The position numbers and the translations under genes were made by a program. Below are positions 52,040-62,100 of a stretch of DNA of 64,000 bases, piece by piece. Under the pieces are notes generated by a model. The model ran no database searches. It saw only the letters and a program-made list of their open reading frames with translations, and was not told the origin of the DNA. The first letter of the stretch is position 1; the number at the start of each line of letters is the position of its first letter. Source of the DNA: Nocardioides kribbensis (GTDB lineage: Bacteria > Actinomycetota > Actinomycetes > Propionibacteriales > Nocardioidaceae); NCBI RefSeq assembly GCF_015070375.1, contig NZ_JADCLL010000005.1, positions 1 through 64,000 of the forward strand, written 5' to 3'.

Positions 52040-52768
52040 CTAGAGACCTCGGGTGACGCGGGCCGGGCCGTCGGTGTCGCCGTCGGCCAGGTCCAGCAGG
52101 TAGGGGTTGGTGGCGCGCTCGCGCCCGATGGAGGTCTGCTCGCCGTGACCGGGGAGCACGACCACGTCGTCGGCCAGGGGCAGCACCTTGCTGGCGAGGC
52201 TGCGCAGCATGGTCGGGTGGTCGCCGCCGGGCAGGTCGGTGCGACCGATGGAGCCCGCGAAGAGCAGGTCGCCGGAGAACATCACCTCGGAGACGTCGGG
52301 CTGCCCCGCCGCGGCGGCGTACGGCGTGCGGAAGGTGACCGACCCGGCGGTGTGGCCCGGGGTGTGGTCGACGACGAAGCGCAGGCCCGCGAGCTCGAGG
52401 TGCTGGTCGTCGGCGAGCTCGCGCACGTCGTCGGGCTCGGCCCACTCGTAGGACTGCCCGAGCAGCATCCGGCTGGTCTCGGGCGACATGCCGGCCATCG
52501 GGTCGCTCAGCAGGTGGCGGTCGGCCGGGTGGATCCAGGCCGTGGCGTCGTAGCCCCCGGCCACCGGGGCCACGCACCACATGTGGTCGAGGTGGCCGTG
52601 GGTGACGAGGACCGAGACCGGCTTGAGGCGGTGCTCGCGCACGACCTCGGCGACGCCGTCGGCGGCGTCCTTGCCGGGGTCGACCACGACGCACTCCGCC
52701 CCGGGCCCGGTGGCCACGACGTAGCAGTTCGTGCCCCAGGGGCCTGCGGGGAATCCGGCGATCAGCAC
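52040..52768 (-). CDS. MBL-fold metallo-hydrolase (glyoxalase II-like)
   Basis: A 242-residue metallo-beta-lactamase-fold hydrolase with the metal site [10 protein letters not shown] (His57, His59, Asp61, His62), [13 protein letters not shown] and a final [20 protein letters not shown]. These fit the GloB-like thioester-hydrolase group often found upstream of hisS in actinobacteria; the substrate is unknown. The GTG at 52768 lies 6 nt after a TAGGGT -10 with no ribosome site, so its mRNA is probably leaderless. It faces the DUF349 gene across a 141-bp divergent gap. Confidence 0.92.
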   Translation of the reverse strand: MLIAGFPAGPWGTNCYVVATGPGAECVVVDPGKDAADGVAEVVREHRLKPVSVLVTHGHLDHMWCVAPVAGGYDATAWIHPADRHLLSDPMAGMSPETSRMLLGQSYEWAEPDDVRELADDQHLELAGLRFVVDHTPGHTAGSVTFRTPYAAAAGQPDVSEVMFSGDLLFAGSIGRTDLPGGDHPTMLRSLASKVLPLADDVVVLPGHGEQTSIGRERATNPYLLDLADGDTDGPARVTRGL

Positions 52769-52780
52769 GCCCTCACCCTA
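52769..52780 (-). promoter_or_regulatory. Promoter for a leaderless MBL-hydrolase transcript
   Basis: TAGGGT (52780-52775, minus strand) is followed by six bases and then the GTG at 52768. RNA would therefore start at the first base of the start codon. No clear -35. Confidence 0.45.
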
Positions 52781-52847
52781 GCGAGGCTCCCGGGCCCTCG
52801 TCGCACCGGTTTGGCGGGCGCCTCGGCCCCCGCGGCCACGGTCTGAC

Positions 52848-52853
52848 TAGCAT
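52848..52853 (+). promoter_or_regulatory. Candidate -10 of the DUF349 gene
   Basis: TAGCAT on the plus strand, 57 bp before the GTG start; no convincing -35 at 16-19 bp. It is the best candidate in the divergent gap for the only plus-strand gene. Confidence 0.35.
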
Positions 52854-52909
52854 GGGGCCTCGCGTCCACCGAGTGACCACCGAGTGACACCGAGACCGAG
52901 GGAACCGCA

Positions 52910-54139
52910 GTGACGAGCGAGCAGTGGGGCCGCGTCGACGACGACGGCACCGTCTACGTGAAGACCGCCGACGGGGAGCGCTCCGTGGGGCAGTACCCCG
53001 AGGGCACGCCCGAGGAGGCGCTGACCTTCTTCACCGAGCGCTTCGCCGCGCTGGCCTTCGAGGTGGAGCTGCTCGAGCAGCGCATCAAGTCGGGGGTGAT
53101 GTCGCCCGAGGAGGCGACGGAGTCCCTCGGCAAGGTGCGTGCGCAGGTCACCGACGCCAACGCCGTCGGCGACCTCGCCTCCCTCGAGGCCAGGCTCGAC
53201 GCGCTCGCCCCGGTGCTCGAGCAGCAGCGCGAGGCCCGGCGCGCCGAGAAGGCGCAGCGCTCCGCGGAGTCGAAGGCGGCCAAGGAGAAGCTGGTCGCGG
53301 AGGCCGAGAAGCTCGCCGAGGGCACCGACTGGCGCAACGGCGCCAACCGCCTGCGCGACCTGCTCGAGCAGTGGAAGGCGCTCCCCCGCATCGACCGCGC
53401 CTCCGACGACGCCCTGTGGCGCCGCTTCTCCACCGCCCGCACGGCCTACACCCGCCGCCGCAAGAGCCACTTCGCCGAGCAGAACGAGAAGCGCGAGTCG
53501 GCGCGCGTGGTCAAGGAGCGGCTGGCCACCGAGGCCGAGGCGCTCGCCGGCTCCACCGACTGGGGCCCGACGTCGGGCCGCTACCGCGACCTGATGCGCG
53601 ACTGGAAGGCCGCCGGCCCCGCGCCCAAGGATGCCGACGACGCGCTGTGGAAGCGCTTCCGCGGCGCCCAGGACACCTTCTTCGGCGCGCGAGACGCCGC
53701 CAACGCCGCGCTCGACCAGGAGTTCGCCGGCAACGCCGTCGTCAAGGAGCAGATCCTCGTCGAGGCCGAGGCGCTCGTGCCGGTCACCGACCTCGACGCC
53801 GCCAAGCGCACCTTCCGCGACCTCGCCGACCGGTGGGACGCCGCCGGCAAGGTGCCGCGCGACCGGATGAAGGAGCTCGAGGGCCGCATGCGCGCGGTCG
53901 AGCAGGCCATCCGCGGGGTCGAGGACGACCAGTGGAAGCGCTCCGACCCCGAGAAGTCGGCCCGCGCCTCCGACATGGTCGCCAAGCTCGAGTCGGCCAT
54001 CGCCCAGGTCGAGGCCGACCTGGAGAAGGCCCGCGAGAAGGGCGACCAGAAGAAGGTCGCCGACCTCGAGGACAACCTGGCCTCGCGCCGGCAGTTCCTC
54101 GACATGGCCCGCCGGGCCAGCGCCGACTTCTCCGGCTGA
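52910..54139 (+). CDS. DUF349 repeat protein
   Basis: The only plus-strand gene in the window, 409 residues, GTG start (MTSEQWGRVDDDGTVYVKT). After an N-terminal domain (about 1-105) come three helical DUF349 repeats (LVAEAEKLAEGTDWRNGANR near 120; LATEAEALAGSTDWGPTSGR near 205; LVEAEALVPVTDLDAAKRTF near 285), each with a W(K/D)A segment. A highly charged coiled coil follows (EADLEKAREKGDQKKVADLE). DUF349 proteins are widespread in actinobacteria and lack a firm function; the repeats look like protein- or nucleic-acid-binding helical hairpins. It converges on relA with a long hairpin between. Confidence 0.9.
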   Translation: MTSEQWGRVDDDGTVYVKTADGERSVGQYPEGTPEEALTFFTERFAALAFEVELLEQRIKSGVMSPEEATESLGKVRAQVTDANAVGDLASLEARLDALAPVLEQQREARRAEKAQRSAESKAAKEKLVAEAEKLAEGTDWRNGANRLRDLLEQWKALPRIDRASDDALWRRFSTARTAYTRRRKSHFAEQNEKRESARVVKERLATEAEALAGSTDWGPTSGRYRDLMRDWKAAGPAPKDADDALWKRFRGAQDTFFGARDAANAALDQEFAGNAVVKEQILVEAEALVPVTDLDAAKRTFRDLADRWDAAGKVPRDRMKELEGRMRAVEQAIRGVEDDQWKRSDPEKSARASDMVAKLESAIAQVEADLEKAREKGDQKKVADLEDNLASRRQFLDMARRASADFSG

Positions 54140-54180
54140 CCTCGGTCGGCCCCGGCTGAGCGCCGCGGCCCTCGCGTCCT

Positions 54181-54242
54181 ACTGACCGTTGGGACCTCTA
54201 CCTGACCGTCATGACTGTCAGGTAGAGGTCTCAACGGTCAGT
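54181..54242. terminator. Long inverted repeat between convergent DUF349 and relA genes
   Basis: Arms of 26 bp (54181-54206 and 54217-54242) match except for one position around a 10-bp loop. The left arm reads ACTGACCGTTGGGACCTCTA then CCTGAC. It is clearly less GC-rich than the surroundings. Position between two convergent stops fits a bidirectional terminator, but the length and base composition suggest a dispersed palindromic element. Confidence 0.75.
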
Positions 54243-54270
54243 AAGAGGTCGACCGGCGCCGCGGCGCGGA

Positions 54271-56760
54271 CTACTGGGTGACGCGGTAGGCGTCGAAGAC
54301 GCCGGGGACGCCGCGCACGGCGCGCAGCACCGTGTCGAGGTGCTTGGTCTCGGCCATCTCGAAGGTGAACCGGCTCTTGGCCACGCGGTCGCGCGTGGTG
54401 GAGAGGTTGGCCGAGAGGATGTTCACGTGGGCGTCGGAGAGCGCCATCGTGATGTCGGAGAGCAGCCGGGCCCGGTCGAGGGCCTCGACCTGGATGTTGA
54501 CCAGGAAGGTCGACTTGGAGTCCGGCGCCCACTCGACCTCGAGCAGCCGCTCGGGCTGCGACTGCAGCGAGCTGGCGTTGGTGCAGTCCTGGCGGTGGAC
54601 CGAGACTCCCCCGCCCTTGGTGACGAAGCCGAGGATCGCGTCGGGCGGCACCGGCGTGCAGCACTTGGCGAGCTTGACCCAGACGTCGGGCGCGCCCTTG
54701 ACCACCACGCCGGCGTCGCCAGCCCCGGCGACCTTGCTGCGACCGCGCCGGCCCGTGATCGTCACGGCCTCGGCGAGGTCCTCCTGCGCGCCCTCGCTGC
54801 CGCCGTGCAGGTCGATGACGCGGCGTACGACGGCCTGGGCCGAGAGGTTGCCCTCGCCGACCGCGGCGTAGAGCGCGGAGACGTCGCTGATCTTGAAGTG
54901 CTCGGCGGCCAGGGTGAGCGACTCGTGGGACAGCAGCCGCTTGAGGGGCAGCCCCTCCTTGCGCATCAGCTTGGCGATCTGCTCCTTGCCCTGCTCGATC
55001 GCCTCCTCGCGCCGCTCCTTGGTGAACCACTGGCGGATCTTGGAGCGGGCGCGCGGCGACTTCACGAAGGTCAGCCAGTCGCGCGAGGGCCCGGCGTTGA
55101 CCGACTTGGAGGTGAAGACCTCCACGACGTCGCCGTTCTCCAGCGTCGACTCCAGCGGCACCAGCCGGCCGTTGACCCGCGCGCCGATGGTGTGGTGGCC
55201 GACCTCGGTGTGCACGGCGTAGGCGAAGTCGACGGGGGTGGCCCCCGAGGGCAGGGCGATCACGTCACCGCGCGGGGTGAACACGTAGGTCTCGGCGCGA
55301 TTGATCTCGAAGCGCAGCGACTCCAGGAACTCGCCCGGGTCCTCGACCTCGCTCTGCCAGTCGAGCAGCTGGCGCACCCAGGTCATGTCGCCGCCGGTCT
55401 GGCCGGGCTCGGCGCGACGGTCGGTGTCGAGGCCGGCGCGGCCGTCCTCCTTGTACTTCCAGTGCGCGGCCACGCCGTACTCGGCGCGGCGGTGCTGGGA
55501 GAAGGTGCGGATCTGCATCTCGACGGGCTTGCCCTGCGGACCGATCACCGTGGTGTGCAGCGACTGGTACATGTTGAACTTCGGCATCGCGACGTAGTCC
55601 TTGAAGCGCCCCAGCACGGGGTTCCACCGGGAGTGCAGCACGCCGAGGACGGCGTAGCAGTCGCGGTCCTCCTCGACCAGCACGCGGATGCCGACCAGGT
55701 CGTAGATGTCGGAGAACTCCCGACCGCCCAGGATCATCTTCTGGTAGATCGAGTAGTAGTGCTTCGGGCGACCGGTGACCTTCGCCTTGACCTTCGCCTC
55801 GCGCAGGTCGGCCTCGACCTGGTTGATGACCTCGGCCATGAACTGGTCGCGCGAGGGCGCCCGCTCCGCGACCATCCGCACGATCTCGTCGTAGATCTTG
55901 GGGTGCAGGGTGGCGAACGCGAGGTCCTCCAGCTCCCACTTGATGGTGTTCATGCCCAGCCGGTGGGCCAGCGGGGCGTAGATGTCGAGGGTCTCGCGGG
56001 CCTTGCGCTCCTGGGTCTCCTGGCGCACGAAGCGCAGGGTGCGCATGTTGTGCAGCCGGTCGGCGAGCTTGATGACCAGCACCCGGATGTCGCGCGACAT
56101 CGAGACGATCATCTTGCGGATGGTCTCGGCCTCGGCGGTCTCGCCGTAGCGGACCTTGTCGAGCTTGGTCACCCCGTCGACGAGAAGCGCGACCTCCTCG
56201 CCGAAGTCCTTGGTCAGCTGCTCGAGGGTGTAGTCGGTGTCCTCGACGGTGTCGTGCAGCAGGGCCGCGGCCAGCGTCGGCTCGGTCATGCCGATGCCCG
56301 CCAGGATGGTCGTCACCGCGAGCGGGTGGGTGATGTAGGGGTCGCCGCTCTTGCGCATCTGCGAGCCGTGGTGGTGCTCGGCGGTGGCGTAGGCCCGCTC
56401 GAGCAGCGCGAGGTCGGCCTTCGGGTGGTTGGCGCGTACGGCGCGGAACAGCGGGTCGAGCACGGGGTTGGTGCCGCTCTGGCCGCTGCGCGTGCCCATC
56501 CGGGCCAGCCGGGAGCGCATGCTGCGTGACGACGGCGCCTCGACCTGGCGGTGGTCGGCGACGCGGTCGGGGCGCCGCGGGGGCGTGCGGGTCGGCTGGC
56601 GCGGCGCGCCCGGGCGGTCGACCGGAGTGCCGGGCTCGACACGCGGCGCAGGGCCGGACGAGGACGGGGACGAGGCGGCGTCCGCCGCGGCGCCCGCGGA
56701 GGAGTCGGCGGGGCCGGGCGCACCGGACCCGGCCTGCGGGGCCGTGCGCTCCTCGGTCAC
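54271..56760 (-). CDS. relA: Bifunctional (p)ppGpp synthetase/hydrolase (Rel)
   Basis: Stringent-response enzyme, 829 residues. A disordered Ala/Ser/Pro leader (about 1-95) precedes the HD hydrolase domain with [13 protein letters not shown] (His169, Asp170) and [15 protein letters not shown], so hydrolase activity is expected. The synthetase domain has [33 protein letters not shown] and [23 protein letters not shown] ([20 protein letters not shown]), zinc-finger/helical and ACT domains follow. This is the long Rel type. The GTG at 56760 follows a TAGACT -10 by 6 nt, implying a leaderless mRNA separate from apt. Confidence 0.97.
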   Translation of the reverse strand: MTEERTAPQAGSGAPGPADSSAGAAADAASSPSSSGPAPRVEPGTPVDRPGAPRQPTRTPPRRPDRVADHRQVEAPSSRSMRSRLARMGTRSGQSGTNPVLDPLFRAVRANHPKADLALLERAYATAEHHHGSQMRKSGDPYITHPLAVTTILAGIGMTEPTLAAALLHDTVEDTDYTLEQLTKDFGEEVALLVDGVTKLDKVRYGETAEAETIRKMIVSMSRDIRVLVIKLADRLHNMRTLRFVRQETQERKARETLDIYAPLAHRLGMNTIKWELEDLAFATLHPKIYDEIVRMVAERAPSRDQFMAEVINQVEADLREAKVKAKVTGRPKHYYSIYQKMILGGREFSDIYDLVGIRVLVEEDRDCYAVLGVLHSRWNPVLGRFKDYVAMPKFNMYQSLHTTVIGPQGKPVEMQIRTFSQHRRAEYGVAAHWKYKEDGRAGLDTDRRAEPGQTGGDMTWVRQLLDWQSEVEDPGEFLESLRFEINRAETYVFTPRGDVIALPSGATPVDFAYAVHTEVGHHTIGARVNGRLVPLESTLENGDVVEVFTSKSVNAGPSRDWLTFVKSPRARSKIRQWFTKERREEAIEQGKEQIAKLMRKEGLPLKRLLSHESLTLAAEHFKISDVSALYAAVGEGNLSAQAVVRRVIDLHGGSEGAQEDLAEAVTITGRRGRSKVAGAGDAGVVVKGAPDVWVKLAKCCTPVPPDAILGFVTKGGGVSVHRQDCTNASSLQSQPERLLEVEWAPDSKSTFLVNIQVEALDRARLLSDITMALSDAHVNILSANLSTTRDRVAKSRFTFEMAETKHLDTVLRAVRGVPGVFDAYRVTQ

Positions 56761-56772
56761 CTGGTCAGTCTA
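56761..56772 (-). promoter_or_regulatory. Promoter for a leaderless relA transcript
   Basis: TAGACT (56772-56767, minus strand), six bases, then the GTG at 56760; TCTGAC 17 bp upstream, at the apt stop, is a possible -35. No ribosome site in between. Confidence 0.5.
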
Positions 56773-56790
56773 GTCCGTGGCCGGGCCGGG

Positions 56791-57351
56791 TCAGACCGTC
56801 ATCAGCGTGGTCACCGGCAGCTCGCCGAGCGCCTCGCGCCACGGCAGGAAGGACAGGTCCATCAGCACCGCCACACCGACGACGCTGCCGCCGCACTGCT
56901 CGACCAGCTGCTGGGTCGCGCGCGCCGTGCCGCCGGTGGCGAGCACGTCGTCGACGAGCAGGACGCGGTCGCCGGGGGCGATGGCGTCGCGGTGGATCTC
57001 CAGCGTGGCCTCGCCGTACTCCAGCGAGTAGGAGACGCCGTGGGTCTCACGGGGCAGCTTGCCCTCCTTGCGCACCGGGACGAAGCCGGCACCGAGGGAC
57101 AGCGCCACCGGCGCGGCCAGGATGAAGCCCCGCGCCTCCATGCCGACGACCTTGTCCACCACGCTGTCGGCGCCCGAGCGCCCGGCCGAGGCCAGCGCGG
57201 CCACCACGGCGCTGAGGCCGTCGTGGTCGGCGAGCAACGGGGTGATGTCCTTGAACACCACGCCCGGCTCGGGGTAGTCGGCCACGTCGAGGATCAACCG
57301 GGCCAGGGCGTCACGGGCGGGGGCGAGCGGGTCCTCGCCGGGCGAGGTCAC
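56791..57351 (-). CDS. apt: Adenine phosphoribosyltransferase
   Basis: Salvages adenine to AMP with PRPP. The 186-residue protein has the PRPP loop RVLLVDDVLATGGTARA, VDKVVGMEARGFILAAP and PVRKEGKLPRETHGVSY. The GTG at 57351 overlaps the secF stop, and the gene ends 30 bp before relA. The secD-secF-apt-relA order is conserved in actinobacteria and links purine salvage with (p)ppGpp metabolism. Confidence 0.97.
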   Translation of the reverse strand: MTSPGEDPLAPARDALARLILDVADYPEPGVVFKDITPLLADHDGLSAVVAALASAGRSGADSVVDKVVGMEARGFILAAPVALSLGAGFVPVRKEGKLPRETHGVSYSLEYGEATLEIHRDAIAPGDRVLLVDDVLATGGTARATQQLVEQCGGSVVGVAVLMDLSFLPWREALGELPVTTLMTV

Positions 57352-58610
57352 TTCTTGCCGCGCTTGGAGCGGGTCTGGCGCGAGGGCTGCTGCCGACCGG
57401 CGGCGCGGGAGTCGGCGACCGGACCCCGCGACGGGGGCACCACCCGACCGCGTCCCACCGCCTCCGAGGCCCGCGGGGGTGCGGTGCGCGGGGCGTTGCC
57501 GGCGATCTGCGGCCGGTCGCGGTCGACGACCGGGCGGTCGGCCGGGTCGGCGCCCGGCTCGTCCTCGACCGGCATGTCCTCGGCGAAGCTCGGCACGGTG
57601 GCGTAGGGGTCGGCCATGGCCCGGGCCCGGGCCTTGGCGCGCTTCTCCTCCAGCTTGACCTCGGTCTCCGAGGACTTCATGTGCACCAGCAGGCGGGGCG
57701 CCAGGAAGATCGAGGAGTAGACACCGACCGCCATGCCGACGAACTGCGAGAGCGCCAGGTCCTGCAGGGAGCTCGCGCCCAGCTGCACGGTGCTGACGTA
57801 GAGGATCGCGCCGATCGGGATGAGCGCGACGATCGCGGTGTTGATCGACCGGACCAGCGTCTGGTTGACCGCCAGGTTGGCGGCCTCGGCGTAGGTGTAG
57901 CGGGTGCGGCGCAGCTCGGCCGACGTCGTGTTCTCGCGGACCTTGTCGAAGACGACGACGGTGTCGTAGAGCGAGAAGCCGAGGATCGCCAGCAGACCGG
58001 TGACCGCCGACGGTGTCACGGGGAAGCCGGAGAGGGCGTAGATGCCGATCGTGATGGCGATGTCGTGGAAGAGCGCGACCAGCGCGGCCACCGACATCTT
58101 CCACTCGCGGAAGTAGGCCCAGATGAAGAGCACCACGAGGATGAGGAAGATGACCACGCCGAGCACGGCGCGCTGGGCGACCTGCTGGCCCCAGCTCGGG
58201 CCGATCTCGGTCTGGGAGATCGCGTCGCCCGACGCGCCGGTGACGTCGTCGATGATCTGCAGGATCGCGTCGTTGTCGGCGTTGGAGAGGTTCTCGGTCT
58301 GCACGATGAGCGCGTCGCGGCTCGAGGTCGTGACCGTGGGCGTGCCCGCGGCCTCGATCCCGGAGTCGGCGATCTCCTGGCGCAGCTCGTCGGCGGTGTC
58401 CTGGGTCGCGGAGCTCGCAGCGACGTCGACGTCGAACTGCGTGCCGCCGGTGAACTCCACGCCGAAGTTGAGGCCCTTGAGCAGCACGATGGCGATCGCC
58501 GCGGCCACCAGCAGCACCGAGACGAGGTACCAGGGGCCGCGCTTGTTGACGAAGTCGATCGACTTCCGACCGCCGTAGAGGTCGTTGCCGAGCCGTGAGA
58601 ACGTGCCCAT
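57348..58610 (-). CDS. secF: Protein translocase subunit SecF
   Basis: Membrane partner of SecD that uses the proton gradient to help export. It has 420 residues and six TMs: FVNKRGPWYLVSVLLVAAAI (TM1), then the periplasmic P1 region with GLNFGVEFTGGTQFDVDV, and four conserved TMs including ILGFSLYDTVVVFDKVREN. The C-terminus (about 330-420) is a basic/disordered tail rich in Arg, Pro and Gly. Its ATG overlaps the secD stop by one base; it overlaps apt downstream. Confidence 0.97.
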   Translation of the reverse strand: MGTFSRLGNDLYGGRKSIDFVNKRGPWYLVSVLLVAAAIAIVLLKGLNFGVEFTGGTQFDVDVAASSATQDTADELRQEIADSGIEAAGTPTVTTSSRDALIVQTENLSNADNDAILQIIDDVTGASGDAISQTEIGPSWGQQVAQRAVLGVVIFLILVVLFIWAYFREWKMSVAALVALFHDIAITIGIYALSGFPVTPSAVTGLLAILGFSLYDTVVVFDKVRENTTSAELRRTRYTYAEAANLAVNQTLVRSINTAIVALIPIGAILYVSTVQLGASSLQDLALSQFVGMAVGVYSSIFLAPRLLVHMKSSETEVKLEEKRAKARARAMADPYATVPSFAEDMPVEDEPGADPADRPVVDRDRPQIAGNAPRTAPPRASEAVGRGRVVPPSRGPVADSRAAGRQQPSRQTRSKRGKK

Positions 58611-60499
58611 CAGGCCTTGCCTCCTGCCGTGGCCGGGACCCGGTCCATGCCCAGGGTCTCGGGGCTGAGGCCGGAGAGCCGACCGCCGCCGTTGAAGAAC
58701 GAGTAGCGCGCGAGGTAGGACACCATCGGCTTGGTGAACCAGAACAGCACCGCGAGGTCGATCAGCGTCGAGAGGCCCAGCGCGAAGCCGAAGCCCTTCA
58801 CGACGCCGGTCGCGAAGATGTAGAGGACCGCCGCGGAGAGCAGCGAGACGACGTTGGCGGCCAGCCGGGTGACCCGGGCGCGCTGCCAGCCCGACTCGAC
58901 CGCGACCCGCATCGACTTGCCCTCCCGCATCTCGTCGCGGATGCGCTCGAAGAAGATGATGAAGGAGTCGGCGGTGACACCGACCGCGATGATGAGACCG
59001 GCGATGCCGGGCAGGGTCAGCGTGAAGCCCGCGCCGGCGCCCAGGAGCAGGACCATGGCGTAGGTGATGGCCGCCGCGACGGCGAGCGAGCCGACGACCA
59101 CCAGGCCCAGGCCGCGGTAGTAGACCAGGCAGTAGAGCATCACCAGGAGCAGGCCGGCCGCGCCGGCGTAGATGCCGGCGCTGAGCTGGCTGCCCGCGAG
59201 CGAGGGGCCGATCGTCTCGACCGAGGTGTCACCGAAGGCGATCGGCAGCGAGCCGTACTTCAGGCTCGTGGCCAGGCTGTCGGCCTCCTCCTCGCCGAAG
59301 TCGCCGGTGATCTGGGCCTCGCCGTTGAGGATGGGGGTGTCGATGGTGGGCGCGGAGATCACGCCGCCGTCGAGCACGATGGCGAAGGGGCGCTCCTGGC
59401 CGGCCAGGGCCTGGGAGACCTCGCCGAAGGTGTCGGTGCCCTCGCCGTTGAACGACAGGGTGACCGCCCAGCCGACCTGGCCCTGCGGGATGCCCGCGGC
59501 GGCGTCGGTGAGGTCGGTGCCCTCGATGATCGAGCTCGACAGCAGGTAGGGGATGCCCTCGTCGTCGCAGGTGATGAGCGGCGTGGCCGGGTCGTCGGGC
59601 ATGGCCTGGCCGGTGCCCTCGGCGGGGCACTGGTACGCCGTGAACGCCTCGGCGCACGCCGGGGTGGGGCTGTTGATCCAGGCCAGCGGGTCGGCCAGGG
59701 TCTCGTCGGCGGCGGCGGCCGCCAGGCAGCTGTCGATCGCGGCCTGGCCGCCGGCGGCGGCGCCCGGGCTGGCGCTGCCCGAGGGCGAGGCGCTGCCGGA
59801 GGGCTGGGCCGAGGGGCTGGTGCTCGCACCGTCGCCGGCCTGGCCGCTGGGCTGGTCGCTGGGGCTGGGCGAGGCCGTGCCGGAGGTGAACAGGTCACGC
59901 TGGGCGAAGCCGGGAGCGGGCCGGTTGTTGCCGCTCTGACCGGCGCCGTCCTGCTGGCCGCCCTGCTGGGTGCCGTCCTGCTGGCCACCCTGCTGGGTGC
60001 CGTCCTGCTGGCCACCCTGCTGGGTGCCGTCCTGCTGGCCGCCCTGCTGCCCACCCTGCTGGCCACCGGGACTGGTGGCGCCGGGCACCTGGGTGCCGGG
60101 GTCGGTGCTCACCTGGCCGGCCGCGCCGCAGGCGGTGCCGAGGAGCGGGGAGCACGCGACGAGACGGAAACGGAGCTGGGCGGTGCGCTGCACGGTCTCC
60201 TCGAGGTCGCTCTGGTCCTCGCCGGGGATCTCGACGGTGATGTTGCCGCTCGAGGTCGTGACCTCGCCCTCGGAGACGCCGGAGCCGTTGACGCGGTCGT
60301 CGATGATCTGGCGGGCCTCCTCGAGGTTCTCCTGCGAGGGGTCGCCGTCGGGGATCAGGACGATGCGCGTGCCGCCCTGGAGGTCCAGGCCCAGGGCCGG
60401 CTTCCAGGTGCCCGCCAGCGCGGTGAGCCCGTAGAGGATCGCCACGCCGAGGAAGAACACCACCAGGGTGCGGCCCGGACGGGTCGAGGGGCGCGCCAC
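58610..60499 (-). CDS. secD: Protein translocase subunit SecD with Gln/Gly repeat insert
   Basis: Export motor subunit, 629 residues. TM1 (TLVVFFLGVAILYGLTALAG), GLDLQGGTRIVLIP at the start of P1, and the C-terminal five-TM block with GLIIAVGVTADSFIIFFERIRDE. P1 has a long disordered insert (about residues 140-240): first a 27-bp minisatellite giving GGQQDGTQQ repeats (about 145-187), then a Ser/Pro/Gly/Ala run. Inserts in actinobacterial SecD P1 are common but this composition is striking. Start GTG at 60499, ribosome site GAGGAG inside the yajC end. Confidence 0.96.
   Translation of the reverse strand: MARPSTRPGRTLVVFFLGVAILYGLTALAGTWKPALGLDLQGGTRIVLIPDGDPSQENLEEARQIIDDRVNGSGVSEGEVTTSSGNITVEIPGEDQSDLEETVQRTAQLRFRLVACSPLLGTACGAAGQVSTDPGTQVPGATSPGGQQGGQQGGQQDGTQQGGQQDGTQQGGQQDGTQQGGQQDGAGQSGNNRPAPGFAQRDLFTSGTASPSPSDQPSGQAGDGASTSPSAQPSGSASPSGSASPGAAAGGQAAIDSCLAAAAADETLADPLAWINSPTPACAEAFTAYQCPAEGTGQAMPDDPATPLITCDDEGIPYLLSSSIIEGTDLTDAAAGIPQGQVGWAVTLSFNGEGTDTFGEVSQALAGQERPFAIVLDGGVISAPTIDTPILNGEAQITGDFGEEEADSLATSLKYGSLPIAFGDTSVETIGPSLAGSQLSAGIYAGAAGLLLVMLYCLVYYRGLGLVVVGSLAVAAAITYAMVLLLGAGAGFTLTLPGIAGLIIAVGVTADSFIIFFERIRDEMREGKSMRVAVESGWQRARVTRLAANVVSLLSAAVLYIFATGVVKGFGFALGLSTLIDLAVLFWFTKPMVSYLARYSFFNGGGRLSGLSPETLGMDRVPATAGGKA
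59940..60066. repeat. 27-bp minisatellite inside secD
   Basis: About four tandem copies of a 27-bp unit (plus strand CACCCTGCTGGGTGCCGTCC plus TGCTGGC), the first and last shortened. On the minus strand they encode the nonapeptide QQGGQQDGT. The unit is a multiple of three, so changes in copy number keep the frame. Confidence 0.9.
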
Positions 60500-60500
60500 G

Positions 60501-60830
60501 TCAGCGCTCCTCGGTCTCGGTGCGGCCTTCGCCGAGAGCCGGCCCGTCGGTCGGGTCCTCGAGCGGGTCGTGGGCGGGGATGATCGAGCCGATCGCCCCG
60601 CGCACCACGCGGATCACGACGCCGTCGGCGATCTCGACCCCGACGTGCTCGTCGGTGATCTCGCGGACCTCGCCGAAGACGCCCGAGGTCAGCATCACCC
60701 GGTCGCCGACGGTGAGGGAGCCCTGCATCCGCACGAGCTCCTTCTGGCGCCGGGTCTGCGGCCGGATGATCAGCAGCCAGAACACCAGCGCGATCAGGAT
60801 GATCGGCAGCAGGTTGACGAGCGTCGACAC
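60501..60830 (-). CDS. yajC: Preprotein translocase subunit YajC
   Basis: Small accessory subunit of the SecDF complex, 109 residues from the GTG at 60830. One N-terminal TM (LVNLLPIILIALVFWLLIIR) followed by the RPQTRRQKELVRMQGSL and GDRVMLTSGVFGEV motifs that define the family, then a charged tail. It heads yajC-secD-secF-apt. Confidence 0.95.
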   Translation of the reverse strand: MSTLVNLLPIILIALVFWLLIIRPQTRRQKELVRMQGSLTVGDRVMLTSGVFGEVREITDEHVGVEIADGVVIRVVRGAIGSIIPAHDPLEDPTDGPALGEGRTETEER

Positions 60831-60905
60831 GACAAGACCTCTCGAGCAGGGAGTGGGTGCAGGGCCGCGGGACCCCGGAGGAGTCCCGGGGGCGACCGAC
60901 GGCAA

Positions 60906-60929
60906 AGTGTAGCCGTGGCCCAGGCCACG
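60906..60929 (-). promoter_or_regulatory. Candidate yajC-secDF promoter with overlapping palindrome
   Basis: A TACACT -10 (60911-60906, minus strand) would start RNA near 60899, about 70 nt before yajC. Its spacer contains the palindrome CGTGGCC-CA-GGCCACG (60914-60929), which could be an operator or a ruvB 3' stem. No -35 is clear. Confidence 0.35.
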
Positions 60930-61034
60930 TCGTGCACCACCGTGCCCGGCGGGGCGCGCACCGCCACACCCTCTCGGACCAGGTCGCGCGGGCCCGGCGG
61001 GTGGCGGCGTCGCGGCCACGCGGCGCGCGACCGC

Positions 61035-62099
<1,065 letters not shown>

Positions 62100-62100
62100 G

